From contig JACEFZ010011425.1 of assembly GCA_014155875.1 (NCBI GenBank), positions 62,001 to 126,000 of the forward strand: 64,000 bases of DNA, read 5' to 3'. The position numbers and the translations under genes were made by a program. This document shows positions 20,774 through 31,501 of this stretch, piece after piece. The number at the start of each line of letters is the position of its first letter. The first letter of the stretch is position 1. Origin of the DNA: Cepaea nemoralis (taxonomy: Eukaryota > Mollusca > Gastropoda > Stylommatophora > Helicidae). The notes below the pieces were generated by a model that ran no database searches, was not told the DNA's origin, and worked only from the letters and a program-made list of their open reading frames with translations.

Positions 20774-23010
20774 GAATTGTGATATTGTCTCAACTCACTA
20801 TCACTTAGATAGTAAGGTAAATCTCGTATCACCGTTGAGAAAATATAGACTCAATTCAATTTGTAGTGTAAATTCGAACACAACAAAAGAATCAACCAAA
20901 TATATCTATAATGAACAAAACAGATCTAAATTATAAAATAAATATAAAGAAATATGTCTAATATACAATATGTGTGACGCAAGACAACTAATAATCATAA
21001 GAGACGATCGACGACTGACGTAAATACATATTACTGTTTACAAACGATAACAAAATTTTATCCCCATTTTTGACGGATAATGTTCCTACTATACTACTAA
21101 CGTAAAGACGAGACTATAATATTGTGGTGACGCCCGCAAGATCAAAAACCAAACAAAATTAATTCGTAATGACCTGGCGCTTGTCAACCCACAAATCACT
21201 TCATGAACTAATCAAGATATCAGATATCCTTAGCTCATCAAGGCCTTCTAACCACCCGCAAATAAAATAAATAGCCTTATTATGAGTCAACATAACATCA
21301 ATCAACAATGAATAACAATTACTGGCCTTTTTCCGGCTCTGTTGTACATAGATAACCGAGTAGAGTTCCTGTCGTTCAAAAATTTTGACATAGAATTGTG
21401 TCGATTAGTTCCTTAATAAATTGATTCCTGGTCATCACTCGAGTATTGGTATGATTGTTGATTTCTACCCGAGAAACTGTGTCCACAATAGACTGTTGCT
21501 CCTGGCTTGAACGATAGCACAATTAATTTGTACTTTCACCCTGGACTCAGGAAGTCCGTAACCAACCCATAACACGTAGTTGGCTGTAGTGTAACGACGA
21601 CGTTTGAATTTTTTTTCTGCAGCCTTATTGTGATACGTTTAGGCTGTTGTAGGTATCCGACTGAATGATGCCCACAGTGAAATCAGTAGATCTGCTTGCA
21701 TCCAGTTCTGGTACATAAAGTCCAATGCGTGAACAAGCTGACTGTGTCTGGTGTCACGATGAAAAATGGTAGTTGTCAATCCGTGTGATAGTACGTCAGA
21801 GTCTTGAGGAACATGTAACGTTTCGATGCAGTGTAGTGTCCAGTAGTATTCTGTCACGGTGTCGTGTGCAGAGGTGTAGTGAAATTTCGTATGCGTTGAT
21901 ATTACAAGAGATGTGTCAATCCACAATCATGAAATGGTGTCGTTAGGCGAACGAAGTGTTATTTCCATGTCCGTAAATGAGCTCAATGGTGTCCTAGTGA
22001 GGATCGCTAACATTGGAACAATGTCAATAAATAACTGAGTCATTTGCTACAGCTGTGCACTGTGTAACATCCATAAGTGTCTTTATATGTTCCTGATAAT
22101 GGCATCGTACATGTGTAGAAGTTGGTGAAGTCGTATAAATGCCGTGTGGGGTAAGTGTCCTGTTGTCTGTGTATCTATATGTGGCGTTGTCTTTATGACC
22201 TGGTATCAGAGTGGTAGGACTAAATGCAATAAGTCCCGACGTAATATTGACATTTGACATCTCGTACGTTAAAATGTTAAGTAATTAATCTCTATAATGT
22301 CTTCATAGACGTAATGAATGCCGATAGTGTAACTTTGACAAAGTGTCGGCAGCCAATAACATTATGTAGATATCCTTTTCTTCGCCAAGTGTATCTTGAC
22401 TGTAGTATATTAATGTTCAAGAGTTGTGCACTGTAATGTGTAGACTACGTCTAATTTCAAAACATGTCCTATTAATCAATTGGTACTATCATGTGTAATA
22501 TGTCTCCTGATAGCGGACATCGAACTGATAAAGTGTCACATTGTCGTACAGCTTTGTGAACTAGCACAAGTTTGCTTTCTTACCTTGTGTATAGCAAACG
22601 ACATTTGATTTGAATAATCAATCATTAATATTACATGGTTGCAGTCAGCAACTGTTGTTGTCTTCTGTTACGTTTACAATGGTGCGCGTCGTTTGTACTA
22701 TTCGTGCACTTCAACTTGACGTGTAATTTTCATCATTGCAAAAGCGGTAGTCATTCTTTCCACATTAATAATCTGTAATACTGTCCTACACTCCGTGTAA
22801 CAATAATATGTTATGTTTCGTTTTCTGGCGACGTCAGACAGCTTATATTAAATCAGGCGCCATGTTGGTCGCATTGTACATAGTCCTGATGCAACATCGT
22901 GCTAAGGAATATATCATCGTGGCGTGCATTTTATGTTTCTTACTGATCTGGCGGAATCAATCGTCGTTTATTCATATCATCATCGTTTCCTCGGATCGAA
23001 GTCCCCACGT
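20774..23010 (-). other. Long leader of nested element
   Basis: About 2.2 kb between the 5' LTR and Gag without a convincing ORF. Just inside the LTR the minus strand reads acgtggggacttcgatcc. Its tggggacttcgatcc portion is the candidate tRNA primer-binding site. The unusual length is noted. Confidence 0.6.
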
Positions 23011-23593
23011 TGTCTTGACATGCATTCAACCACTGAAGCATTAAAACTCAAACTTGAATGAATGTATGTAACAAAAGTCGCTCACCTTGAAGACTGTTAT
23101 AATTTTGAGATAAATCCTTTTATTTCGGATCTGCTCTCTTTTAGACAAAATGAACACAACACTGCGGTATCATATAACGGGGCCCTAACACGGGCACGGG
23201 ACGTTATATATGTTAATACAACCTGGCCGTTCATCCAATTCTATTATTACACAATCTCCTAAAGCATATTGCAGCTAATGTCCAACATAACTCGTTAACT
23301 CGTTGTCTATACTTGCTATATGTTCCGGTCCTGAGTATGACAAGAATGCTATGTAAACAGGCGATATCCCTCAGTAACAATGCCTTGCCCTAAATGATCA
23401 AACTTTTTTCTCACGGAGCTTTCAGGGAAAAATACACACAGCCGTCTGCATCTGCTTTCTCGAAGTCACCTCTGTTGCTGTCTTGACGATGCATACGTCG
23501 TCCTTAGTTTTCCCTAGTGGTCATTCTATTGTTAGACTGGGAATCTCCAAATTCCCACTATGTGGGAAGTGTGAGCGTGACCACTATGTGGCA
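23011..23593 (-). repeat. 5' LTR of nested element
   Basis: 583 bp direct copy of 16047-16629; TGCCAC...GACA on the minus strand. Target duplication CTTCG follows at 23594-23598. Confidence 0.93.
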
Positions 23594-24054
23594 CTTCGGA
23601 TGCCTAATCCAAAACTTACCTATTTTTTACGCACAGATGCGAGTGCCATCTCCATATCTGGGATACTAGGACAGTTCTACGAAGGGAAGTTCCACCCAGT
23701 AATGTACGTAAGTCGGAAAATTAGCCCTGCTGAATCTAGATACTCAGCATCAGAATTGGAGGGTCTCAGTTTGATCTATTGTGTTAAGAAATTTCATAGA
23801 TTTTTGGCAGGAGCACAGTTTGTGATCGAAACCGATAATTCTCCGTTGTCGGTGATGCAGTCTGGAATTCCCCACAATAATAGAGTCTACAGGTGAGCTT
23901 TGATTATTCAAAATTACACATTTACCATCCAGCACTTAAAAGGAAGATTGAACACTGTTGCAGACATTTTGAGTCGACCATCATCCATTGAAATACCTGA
24001 TTTGCATAAAGGGGTCGACCACAGATCACCAGAAACAGTGACACTGTTATATTA
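23594..24054 (+). pseudogene. Outer element RNase H (3' part of Pol)
   Basis: Continuation of the outer Pol after the nested insertion: PKLTYFLRTDASAISISGIL (catalytic Asp in TDAS), KFHPVMYVSRKI, SASELEGLSLIY and IETDNSPLSVM. A TGA at 23894-23896 replaces the Trp normally found here. The frame continues past it to VADILSRPSS and a stop at about 24054. It is functional only by read-through, so the domain is probably dead in this copy. Confidence 0.88.
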
Positions 24055-25973
24055 GGTAACTCAGTGCCGTATGTGGTGATTAAGATACACTAAGTGCGTT
24101 ATCATCGCCAAACATGTAAACTGTGTGTAAGTAACAGTGCTATGAAAAGTGTAACGAACAGACGCAGAAGTAACATGCGCTGACACACACATAAGCTAAA
24201 TGAACATTGAAGTGTTAGCTATGAACCTACAGAAGTTAGTAGGGAACTATATTTATACACTATCCTTGAAGGAGAGCATAGAAGACTTTGCCGAAATGAA
24301 CTATGTTATAATAGTCTACAAAGAATATTGCTCCATCTTCACAACGGAAAGGAGGACTTCAGTTAGTGTAATTAGATATAGAAATGTAACTGTGATATAT
24401 TTATATTATTATTTTATTAACAGTACACATAACTTCATTTTTTCTATTAATAATTGAATTGCTAAATGTTCAAATGCATATATAACTTTATTTATGTCAT
24501 GTGGTAGTTAGAAATCACCATCATTTAGTTAATAACCCATTTAATATAACACCAATGATAGAAATACAATTGTTAGATATTACATTAGTTTATCACCGAA
24601 TAATCATAACCATTTATAAATTCATTTATCTAAAATATCATGTCCAAACTAACCCAACCATTTAGGAATTAACATCATCTGTTTTACAAATAACACTTTA
24701 AGGTAGTTAACCCAATTCTCTTAAATGAAATTAATTAGTTAGATTATTTCCCTTGGGATAATTTAGGACAGCACACCAAATCATATTAGTTACTATTACG
24801 GGATCGGTGACAAACCATCCTCATAACTTTGTATATTGTGTATAGTCATGACACGTGCAAACAAAACGCACAGTCATTTGGCGTGAATACTGTTATAATT
24901 CAGCCAATCATTTATTGTAAATATGTAATGTTCATGTATTTGATGCTATGAAACATATTTTAATGACGAGTGAATGGTTGAGCAAAAGGAGAGTATGAAA
25001 GCGAGTGAAAGATGTATGCAAGAGGAATAAATGCGAGGAGAGAATGTGAAAAGTTAGTAAACATGGAAAGAAAGAGAGTGAGAGAGAAAGTTAGCGGCAA
25101 ATTTTTTCACCGCTGGAAACGTCTTATTTTGACTTGTCTGTGTCATGTGTGTAACCAATGTGTCGTCATATTTTTATGTGTGTTACTGCCATACTTTAAT
25201 AGATTAGATAGGGAATGACCTTTGAGTTTCTTAAAGCGGAGTTGTGGTCATAAATAATAATAACAAACATTTGTAACCACAATAAACCGATTTACGGCGC
25301 TCGAAGGAATACACACATTTAATACACTAACGCATACACAGGTTAGTAAGTTAAGTACACTGTAGTTTATTAGTAAACACGCAAACAAACAGGAAAACAA
25401 ACACATAAAAGTTGCACACACTATTTGTTTCAAGGAACAACAACTTTAATTCAGGGGACACAATAACTTCTTAAAAACCTTAATGTAACATTGAAAATAG
25501 CTTTTCACAAGCGGAAGCGAGAAGGTGAAAAGTAGAACTGTGTTTATATGAGTTGGAGGGGATATTAATGGGAACATGAACATTTTATGCTCATGTGTTG
25601 TACTCATAACAGAGTCAACTTGTATTTGGGTTGTCATTTTGGGCAATTTGAGGGCAGGTCGAGACAGAAGTCAACGGGTGAAAGTCAAAAGACATAGGGT
25701 CAAACGACGGAAGCCAGGACAGAAGTCATAAGACAACGGTTCCGGTTCAAAACAATTCCCAAAGATATCTATAGAACCAACTATACTGATACATGGGATA
25801 CTTAATTAGCCGAGTGAAAAGATAGAACAGTGTGAGTAAAGGTAGAAAAGAGTTGTTCTATCCCCAAACGAGAGATTTATAACTTATTGGATATCTGACA
25901 AAATTGGACATCCAATTTTTCTTTGTGACCATGCGTGTTACAAACATGAGTTAAAGGGAAGTAACACTTCACA
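24055..25973 (+). other. 3' UTR of outer Gmr1-like element
   Basis: About 1.9 kb between the Pol stop and the polypurine tract. AT-rich with only short chance frames (for example 24200-24457 and 25012-25218). Nothing resembling an envelope gene is seen. Confidence 0.6.
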
Positions 25974-25988
25974 GAGAGGAGGGGAGCC
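25974..25988 (+). promoter_or_regulatory. Polypurine tract
   Basis: Agagaggaggggagcc directly abuts the 3' LTR. This is the expected position and composition for the plus-strand DNA primer. Confidence 0.75.
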
Positions 25989-26595
25989 TGTCAGAATCTC
26001 CAATAAGGCTCTAAAGAGTTAATAAGAGTTAACACAAGTATAGGAGGGAGACACCAGACAGGAGAGACACCAGCGCTATTAATAGCCTCACAAGGAGACA
26101 CATTTGTGTCAGACAAGGGGGCAATACGGACATGTGAGCGAGGGCTTTCCCCAAGCCATTGGGAAGCTTGGCCTTACGAGTAACCGTGAAGTGCCCGGTT
26201 ACTCTAGCTCACAAGCCAGCGTGCTCGGGACTCCATGCACGCAAGACTAGCTACTGCACGGAGGGGACAGCGTCCGTGCTTGACCACGCAATGTGTAGCG
26301 TGTGAACAGACCCGACTGGAGACGGTAGAGAATAGACGTGTTCTTGACAAATGCTATAGTTTCTAGGCAATAGGCAAATAATAGGCTGTAGATTTAGACT
26401 GTGATTATTAGCATCATTTCTCACTACTTCATTGCATTCATGTTGTATATTATTGATGAAGCATACCGCTCGCAGAGCTATTAAAATGTCAGCTCTAAAT
26501 AAATTGCATTCCTTTTGCAAATGTCACGAATTGTTATTTCGTGCAGTGCAAAAGTAGGGAGTCCTGAAAACCCTGTCGCAAGCAAGTCGCTGACA
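25989..26595 (+). repeat. 3' LTR of outer Gmr1-like element
   Basis: 607 bp, TGTCAG...CTGACA, followed immediately by the target duplication TCCAC (26596-26600). Confidence 0.95.
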
Positions 26596-26600
26596 TCCAC

Positions 26601-26890
26601 ACTCATCAAACGGCTAGCGCTTTAGACGCATTCAACCAAGACAGGATTTAGCTAAGTAACCTCTGTATTTTCTATGTAGTGATTATTTTATTTGTTTTGT
26701 GTCTGTTTGTGTTGTTTTGTTCTGTGCCGACGAAGGCTTTGGCCACAACGTCCATTTTGTTTCTTGTAATCGTATTCCAGTAAAGCTCACAATCTACTTA
26801 TCGCTTTTTGGTAGTTCATTCGTTTTTCAAACCCTATACACTAGGGTATTATCGAACAAATACCATGAATGGTTTATTAAACAATAATAA
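26601..26890 (+). mobile_element. Penelope-like element, right part (3' terminal region)
   Basis: Resumes the element interrupted at 11439. It shares gtttgtgttg, tgacgaaggctttggcc, cgtattccagtaaagctcac and aatctacttatcg with the second copy at 32420-32540. This is the LTR-like terminal module of Penelope elements, containing the hammerhead-like motif. Confidence 0.7.
26727..26752 (+). ncRNA. Degenerate hammerhead-ribozyme-like motif, copy 1
   Basis: Reads ccgacga, then ggctttggcc (a GGC/GCC stem with a small loop), then acaac and gtc. The canonical order is CUGANGA, stem II, GAAAC, GUC, as known in Penelope-like elements. Both conserved boxes are mutated here, so cleavage activity is unlikely. 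Confidence 0.5.
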
Positions 26891-26954
26891 CTGAAAAGCA
26901 GAGATGCTTTTGTTTAAGGATCTCTTCACCTAAGACGACGGGAAATATAGTGCT

Positions 26955-27710
26955 AGATTAGTAGTTCTCAAGCTTTTGAAGCAGAGGGCCATATCTACTA
27001 TGTTTGGTAGTTAAGCGGGCCACAACGTTATAAAATTATAAAAGTCTTGCAATATCATTCTTAACTTTCGTCAACAAAATTCTAAAACTTTAAAGGCAGT
27101 CAGTGTCAGTACTACACTGCGGTCATTTTTTGGTTTAAAATCAAAAGTTCATTTAACAATAAATTTTAAAACAGTTTCGAAAATCGCTTTCAATGTAATT
27201 AATTTACATTTGCAACTGTTCTTCATAACCAGTTACTTAAGTTCAGATGCCAATTTATCAGTCTAGGCACAAATCTGTCGTGCCCAAAGTCATAAGCGCA
27301 GCTAGGTTACTGTCGGTGAGTCTGGAACGTTGCTTGTTTTTTATAACGATCATTGCGGGAAATGACTACTCGCATCTTTAAGTCGAACCAAAATGACAAA
27401 TGTATCTCTCGGCGAATGAATCCAAGTGTTCAAATTGTTCGACAGGCAATAGTCGCCAGAATGAAATCATATCATCAGCAAGAAGCTCCAGAAATTTACA
27501 TCTCAGTGCAGAATTGCATTTCAAATCAATTACTTCGTGCTGTACCACGAGCAGAGTAAATTATCGCACGCTGACTGGGCGCTCCGAGTGCATTTTTGAA
27601 ATTATTAAAATATATTACATTAATTAACAAGGCCTCGCGTGCCACTTTCTGACAGCTGGCGGGCCACAAACAGCACGCGGGCCGTGGTTTGGGAACCTTT
27701 GCTCTAGATG
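26955..27710. mobile_element. Non-autonomous hAT-like element
   Basis: The left end reads tagttctcaagcttttgaa followed by gcagagggcc. The right end, reverse complemented, reads gagcaaaggttcccaaacca and cggcccgc. Ends with gttctcaa/gttcccaa followed by a GGCC block are typical of hAT transposons. A ctagat sequence occurs just outside both ends, a partial match to an 8-bp target duplication. No transposase frame survives. Confidence 0.5.
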
Positions 27711-27828
27711 ATATTAGTGTATATACAGTAATCCCCCAGCTTTCTCCAATAATCCATCCGAAAACCAGAGGCAATTATTTCCATATGAATCAATATTAAC
27801 TCAATATTCGTTCTAGACACTTCAAAAT

Positions 27829-29223
27829 ATAAGGGTCGTTCATTTGCAACCCGTTCCAATGGCTTTATTACAAAAGCATGAAAGAAACATTAACGGATGT
27901 GGTAGAATTAAACAAAGCATTCATTTTGAATGAATTATGCAGCCATGGGTTGGTCAGAAGAAGTCGCCGTAGGTATTCAGGCAAGCATCCCATTGCTTAG
28001 GTAGGCGGCGAATGCCGTCCTCAAAAAAGGATTGTGGTTGTTCACTGAATCAAGTGTTTACCGCGTTCATTATGTCTGCATCTGTGTGAAATCGTTGCCC
28101 TTTGAGAGTTTTTTTAGAGGTCCGAACAAATGAAAATCACACGATGACAAATCAGGACTGTAGTCTGGATGTTGCAGAATTTCCCACTTCTTCCTAGCTA
28201 ATGCTTCCTGCACAATCTTTGCAACATGTGGACGAGCATTATCGTGCAATAAAATCGCACCGCGAGAAAGCATGCCGAGTCGTTTATTCTTGATGGCTTT
28301 TTGCAGCTTATCTAGTGTTTCCAAGTAGTGGATAGAGTTGATGTTGACGCCAGGTTCTTTAAAGTCGGCCCACAATAGCCCTTCATGGTAAAAAAAATGC
28401 GCTCAGCATAACCTTACTCAGTGGAAACCTGTAACTTGAATTTTTTTGGCTTTTGGTGATCCAGCATGCTTCCATTGCATGCTCTCTCTCTTTTGCTGCT
28501 CGGCTCAAAGTGGAGACACCATGATTCATCGCCTGCCACTTATGCGGAAGAGAAATGCATCACCCTCCACTCTGTAACGCAGCAAGTGGTTCAAACACCA
28601 TCCCATGCGTTTCCTCTTTTTAGGTGGTCGGTCAACATCCGTGGTACCCACTGTGAACACACCTTCCGATAGTACAGTTTCTTACGAACGACCTTTTGAA
28701 TTGTCCCAATTGACACATCAAATTCTTTCGCTAGCAGAACGTATGCTTCGACAACGGTTCATATGTACTGCTGCATCAATTTTGGCGATGGTTTTTTTTC
28801 CTGTTGCAACAATATGTGTGTGCTTGACCCGGCCGTCGAAGATCTGTCGTGAACTGACGTCCTTTCCGAAAGATTCGTGCACAGTCGGTCACTGTTGTCT
28901 TCGACACACATTTGTTACCGTACGTTGCCTGCATTCTTAGGTGAATGTCCACTGGTCGACATCCTTCAAATGAAACAAACTGAATCACCGCTCTTTGAGC
29001 TTCTTTGGACGGATTTTGGATCAAACCGGTCATTTTCTCAACGGTCAGAAACAGAACCTATGCATCATGAGACGATAAGCGCGTACTCTCGTATTCATTG
29101 GTCAGTACTTATCACATGATTATGATATGATCATGCTCAACGTACGCAATTGACATGAATATGTTCAACGTACGCAATTACGCGCGATGCGGCACGAACG
29201 GATTTCAAATGAACGCTCCTAAT
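27829..29223 (-). mobile_element. Mariner transposon, transposase broken
   Basis: Terminal inverted repeats: plus-strand left aagggtcgttcatttgcaac and reverse-complement right ttaggagcgttcatttgaaa. The length of about 1.4 kb is normal for mariner. Two transposase pieces are readable on the minus strand. The N-terminal piece (29033-28776) starts MTGLIQNPSKEAQRAVIQFV with an HTH-like region. The C-terminal piece (28375-28070) has LLHDNARPHV and PDYSPDLSSCDFHLF. Stops and frame changes lie between, so it is inactive. Confidence 0.85.
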
Positions 29224-29269
29224 ACATACCAAATACACATTTTATAGAGAATAAATATAGGTTAATGCT

Positions 29270-29759
29270 ATTTTTCTGCCCCAGACTTGTGTTAACTCGC
29301 ACCTTCGCCATGCTTAGTAACACTGTGTATGCCAGTGCGCCCCTTGAATTTTTCAAACAATCCTCTGCTGGCCTTTACATCACTAAGTACTCGCCTCAGG
29401 GATTTCTAGAGATCGGCATAAAACAGTCTGGCCTTTTCAAATATGACTGCCTCCGAAACAGAATTGTCATCTAACTGTTTTTGATTTACCCAAATTAATA
29501 ATAACTGTTTGACATCTTCAATTGTTTGAAATCTCTTTTTCGTTAGCACATTCACGCCTTTCGCTACATTAGCCTCCTTTATTTTTTCCCTTTTGCCACA
29601 ATAGAACTTATCTTGGATGGCGACTTCTCGTACACGTGGCGGATTGCAGCAATCGTAATATCCGCTCCATTTTTCAACGATTTCCTTCTTCAACTCGATC
29701 ACGTTCCTGGCCTTCTTTTGCGAAGGGCTGCTGGCTCTGGAAACTGTCTTTGGTCCCAT
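29270..29759 (-). pseudogene. Tigger-like transposase N terminus (CENP-B-type)
   Basis: Begins MGPKTVSRASSPSQKKARNV at 29759, followed by a pogo/CENP-B-type DNA-binding region (KEIVEKW, VAKGVNVLTKKRFQTIEDV). A stop at about 29406 is followed in frame by ASRGLFEKFKGRTGIHSV, diagnostic of Tigger second HTH regions, then a stop near 29290. The DDE catalytic domain is absent. Confidence 0.75.
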
Positions 29760-30234
29760 GATGGAGGTAACAAGAAAGGGTTAACTTAATAGCAAGTGAT
29801 GCTCACATAAAGAGAAACAATGCCAAACTGAGCAGAAGAACGTGTGGGTTCCTTTGTTTTCGCAAAATTAGCAGCGAGGTCCTATGGGCACGCCGACAAA
29901 ATCCAAGACAACTGACGAAAACCAAGATAAATTTTTCGAGCAAAACAAAAGAATAGCTAAAATCGAAATCGACGAAAACTGAAGGCAACGAAAACTGAAG
30001 GCAACAAAAATCGAGGTTTTACTGTATATCTATAAAAGAAGCACCTTTGCTTTGTTGGCCATAAATTTAACAGGTGTTGAGTATTGCTGGGCTTTTAAGG
30101 TCTGTCAACAACCATGGGTTTTTCAAAAGACTACTTATTTTACTGTTTTCTTTCACCATACAAGTAGTGCAAACCGCTTAAGGCGATCTCGGATATGGAG
30201 AATTTCTGTTGTGAAGAACAAGTTATTTATCCCC

Positions 30235-30450
30235 AGCAGCGCCGTTAGGCTACTCTTTTTCGATTTCCAAATGCCAAGTATATTTTTACGTGCACAACAA
30301 TACACACGGGCGTCGGGATCTAACTACCCAGAGACCAGGGGAAATTTTGTTACTAGAAGTCCACGTGAAAAAAATCCTGACCCTCACAGAGGCTTGAACC
30401 CAGGACCTCCAGCACTCGAGGCGAACACCATACACTGAGACCACTAAGCC
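30235..30450 (-). mobile_element. SINE family B, copy 1
   Basis: On the minus strand a tRNA-like head has an A-box-like gcttagtggtctc and a B-box-like gggttcaagcc, preceded by a G-run. A body shared with 46290-46545 follows (gtggacttctagtaacaaaa, then cctggtctctgggtag, cgcccgtgtgtattgttgtg, gcctaacggcgctg). It is a Pol III-type SINE derived from a tRNA. Confidence 0.8.
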
Positions 30451-30470
30451 CCCCCCCCCCCCCCCCCCCC
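30449..30470. repeat. Poly(C)/poly(G) run
   Basis: About 22 consecutive C, at the head of SINE B. Poly(C) runs also occur at 11018-11030, 11348-11362, 38049-38060, 42352-42364, 42502-42514 and 42559-42570. Confidence 0.9.
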
Positions 30471-30475
30471 GACAA

Positions 30476-30640
30476 AGTTTGAAGACAACGAGGGGGTGAT
30501 TAATGCAGTGAAGAAATGGCTACGAGAATAGGACAACATGTGGTACAGATCTGGGATACATGCTCTTCTTTCAAGATGGCGTAAAGCCGTTAACGTTGAT
30601 GATGATTATGTTGAAAAGAAGAAAGGTTTGCTGCACATGT
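30476..30640 (+). pseudogene. Mariner transposase C-terminal fragment
   Basis: Frame FEDNEGVINAVKKWLRE, stop, DNMWYRSGIHALLSRWRKAV, ending VDDDYVEK. This is the typical mariner C terminus (…W…YVEK). It is an isolated fragment with one internal stop. Confidence 0.75.
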
Positions 30641-30673
30641 GCATGAACATGACTAAATTTCATTTGTTTGTTA

Positions 30674-31165
30674 TTAACGGCTAAAGAGATAATAACTGTT
30701 GCATAACTTCTGACCTACCCTCGTACTAGCAACTCCATACACAAGCGTGGCACCTGGAAGCACTATTGTTGCAGCTCCACCACTGATGTTGTGACGGGAA
30801 AAATTAGTGACAGCAAAAACAGTCCAGGTCCTCCCAAAGACATCAATATTGACAAAAACAACAGTAGCAGCAAAAGCCATGCAGCCAACACAGCTGAGAA
30901 CAGAACAGGACAAACTTCTACAAATGCCAACACCACTAAAAGTACTGTACTGACTGCAGCAAGGATACATTGAAATGGCATGGACCATACATCTGGAAAT
31001 AGTACTAGCGGCGGAGCAAGCACAAAAATGGCAATAGTAAATACACGACAGAAGGCTAGACCATCAACATCTGCAGATACCAGTAATAAAAACATGGCCC
31101 AATCAACAGCAATTCTACAAGATAATGATGAAAATGTGGATAATTTTAACATCACCGGTTAAAAT
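30674..31165. other. Coding-like region of unknown origin
   Basis: Both strands have long open stretches. The plus strand encodes Asn/Ser/Thr-rich peptides (two 60-residue frames). The minus strand encodes a 130-residue, very hydrophobic Leu/Val-rich frame (30763-31155). Reading TTG/GTT-rich antisense of Asn/Thr/Ser-rich codons gives Leu/Val runs, so the membrane appearance may be an artefact. Another plus frame reads LATPYTSVAPGSTIVAAPP. It may be a decayed processed gene. I do not recognise it. Confidence 0.25.
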
Positions 31166-31501
31166 TTACCAGATACGTCATGTCTGGCATGGCCAAAAAG
31201 TACTGAAACGTTGGATCAACAAATATATCACACACACAAATTAAAATAAAACAAACAAACAAGCAAACAAACAAACAAACAAACAAGAAACTCATGCAAA
31301 AGGATTTGTATTGCTCACAATAGCATACATACATAAGGCTCGTTTTTTTAAAAAAGTAAGCCCCGTTTTGACCATACCGACAAACACCGATGGAAAACGG
31401 AAATGTGCATATGCAGTATGTTTATGTTGTTCATTAGCTAGCTGTGTGCTATTTTTTTCACTGTCGAAATCTTGTTTGATGCTGCGTGTGAGTGATTTAT
31501 A

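Larger units (their letters stand above)
16047..23593 (-). mobile_element. Nested LTR retrotransposon with SCAN-like Gag, pol largely deleted
   Basis: Two 583-bp direct repeats (16047-16629 and 23011-23593), TGCCAC...GACA in the minus orientation, differ at about nine positions. The 5-bp duplication CTTCG (16042-16046 and 23594-23598) flanks them and lies in the RNase H coding region of the outer element. On the minus strand the order is 5' LTR (23593-23011), a long leader, Gag (20773-19703), zinc knuckle/protease/unknown tail (19719-18319), an RNase H remnant (17869-17489) and 3' LTR. Integrase and RT are absent, so it cannot move alone. Confidence 0.93.
11440..26595 (+). mobile_element. Gmr1-like LTR retrotransposon, split by a nested element
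   Basis: Two 607-bp direct repeats (11440-12046 and 25989-26595) begin TGTCAG and end CTGACA and differ at about five positions. The 5-bp host duplication TCCAC flanks both ends (11435-11439 and 26596-26600), which proves a single insertion. Internal order is leader, Gag fragment, protease, integrase, reverse transcriptase, RNase H, 3' UTR, polypurine tract. Integrase before RT is the Gmr1-type arrangement. Without the 7.55-kb nested element the insertion is about 7.6 kb. Gag is largely deleted and Pol has frame breaks, so the copy is defective. Confidence 0.95.
27726..30025 (-). mobile_element. Tigger/pogo-like element, interrupted
   Basis: The right end on the minus strand reads tatacagtaaaacctcgatt, a Tigger-type terminus (CAGTA...). 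The left end reads tatatacagtaatccccc on the plus strand, sharing the first 11 bases. Between them lie a CENP-B-like N-terminal frame (29270-29759) and a mariner (27829-29223) that appears to have inserted, replacing the C-terminal transposase region. Pairing of the two ends is an inference. Confidence 0.5.

Noticed and set aside
30763..31155. 130-codon multi-membrane-segment protein on the minus strand
   Set aside because: Hydrophobicity arises from antisense of Asn/Ser/Thr codons; no splice or homology support, kept only as unknown region.
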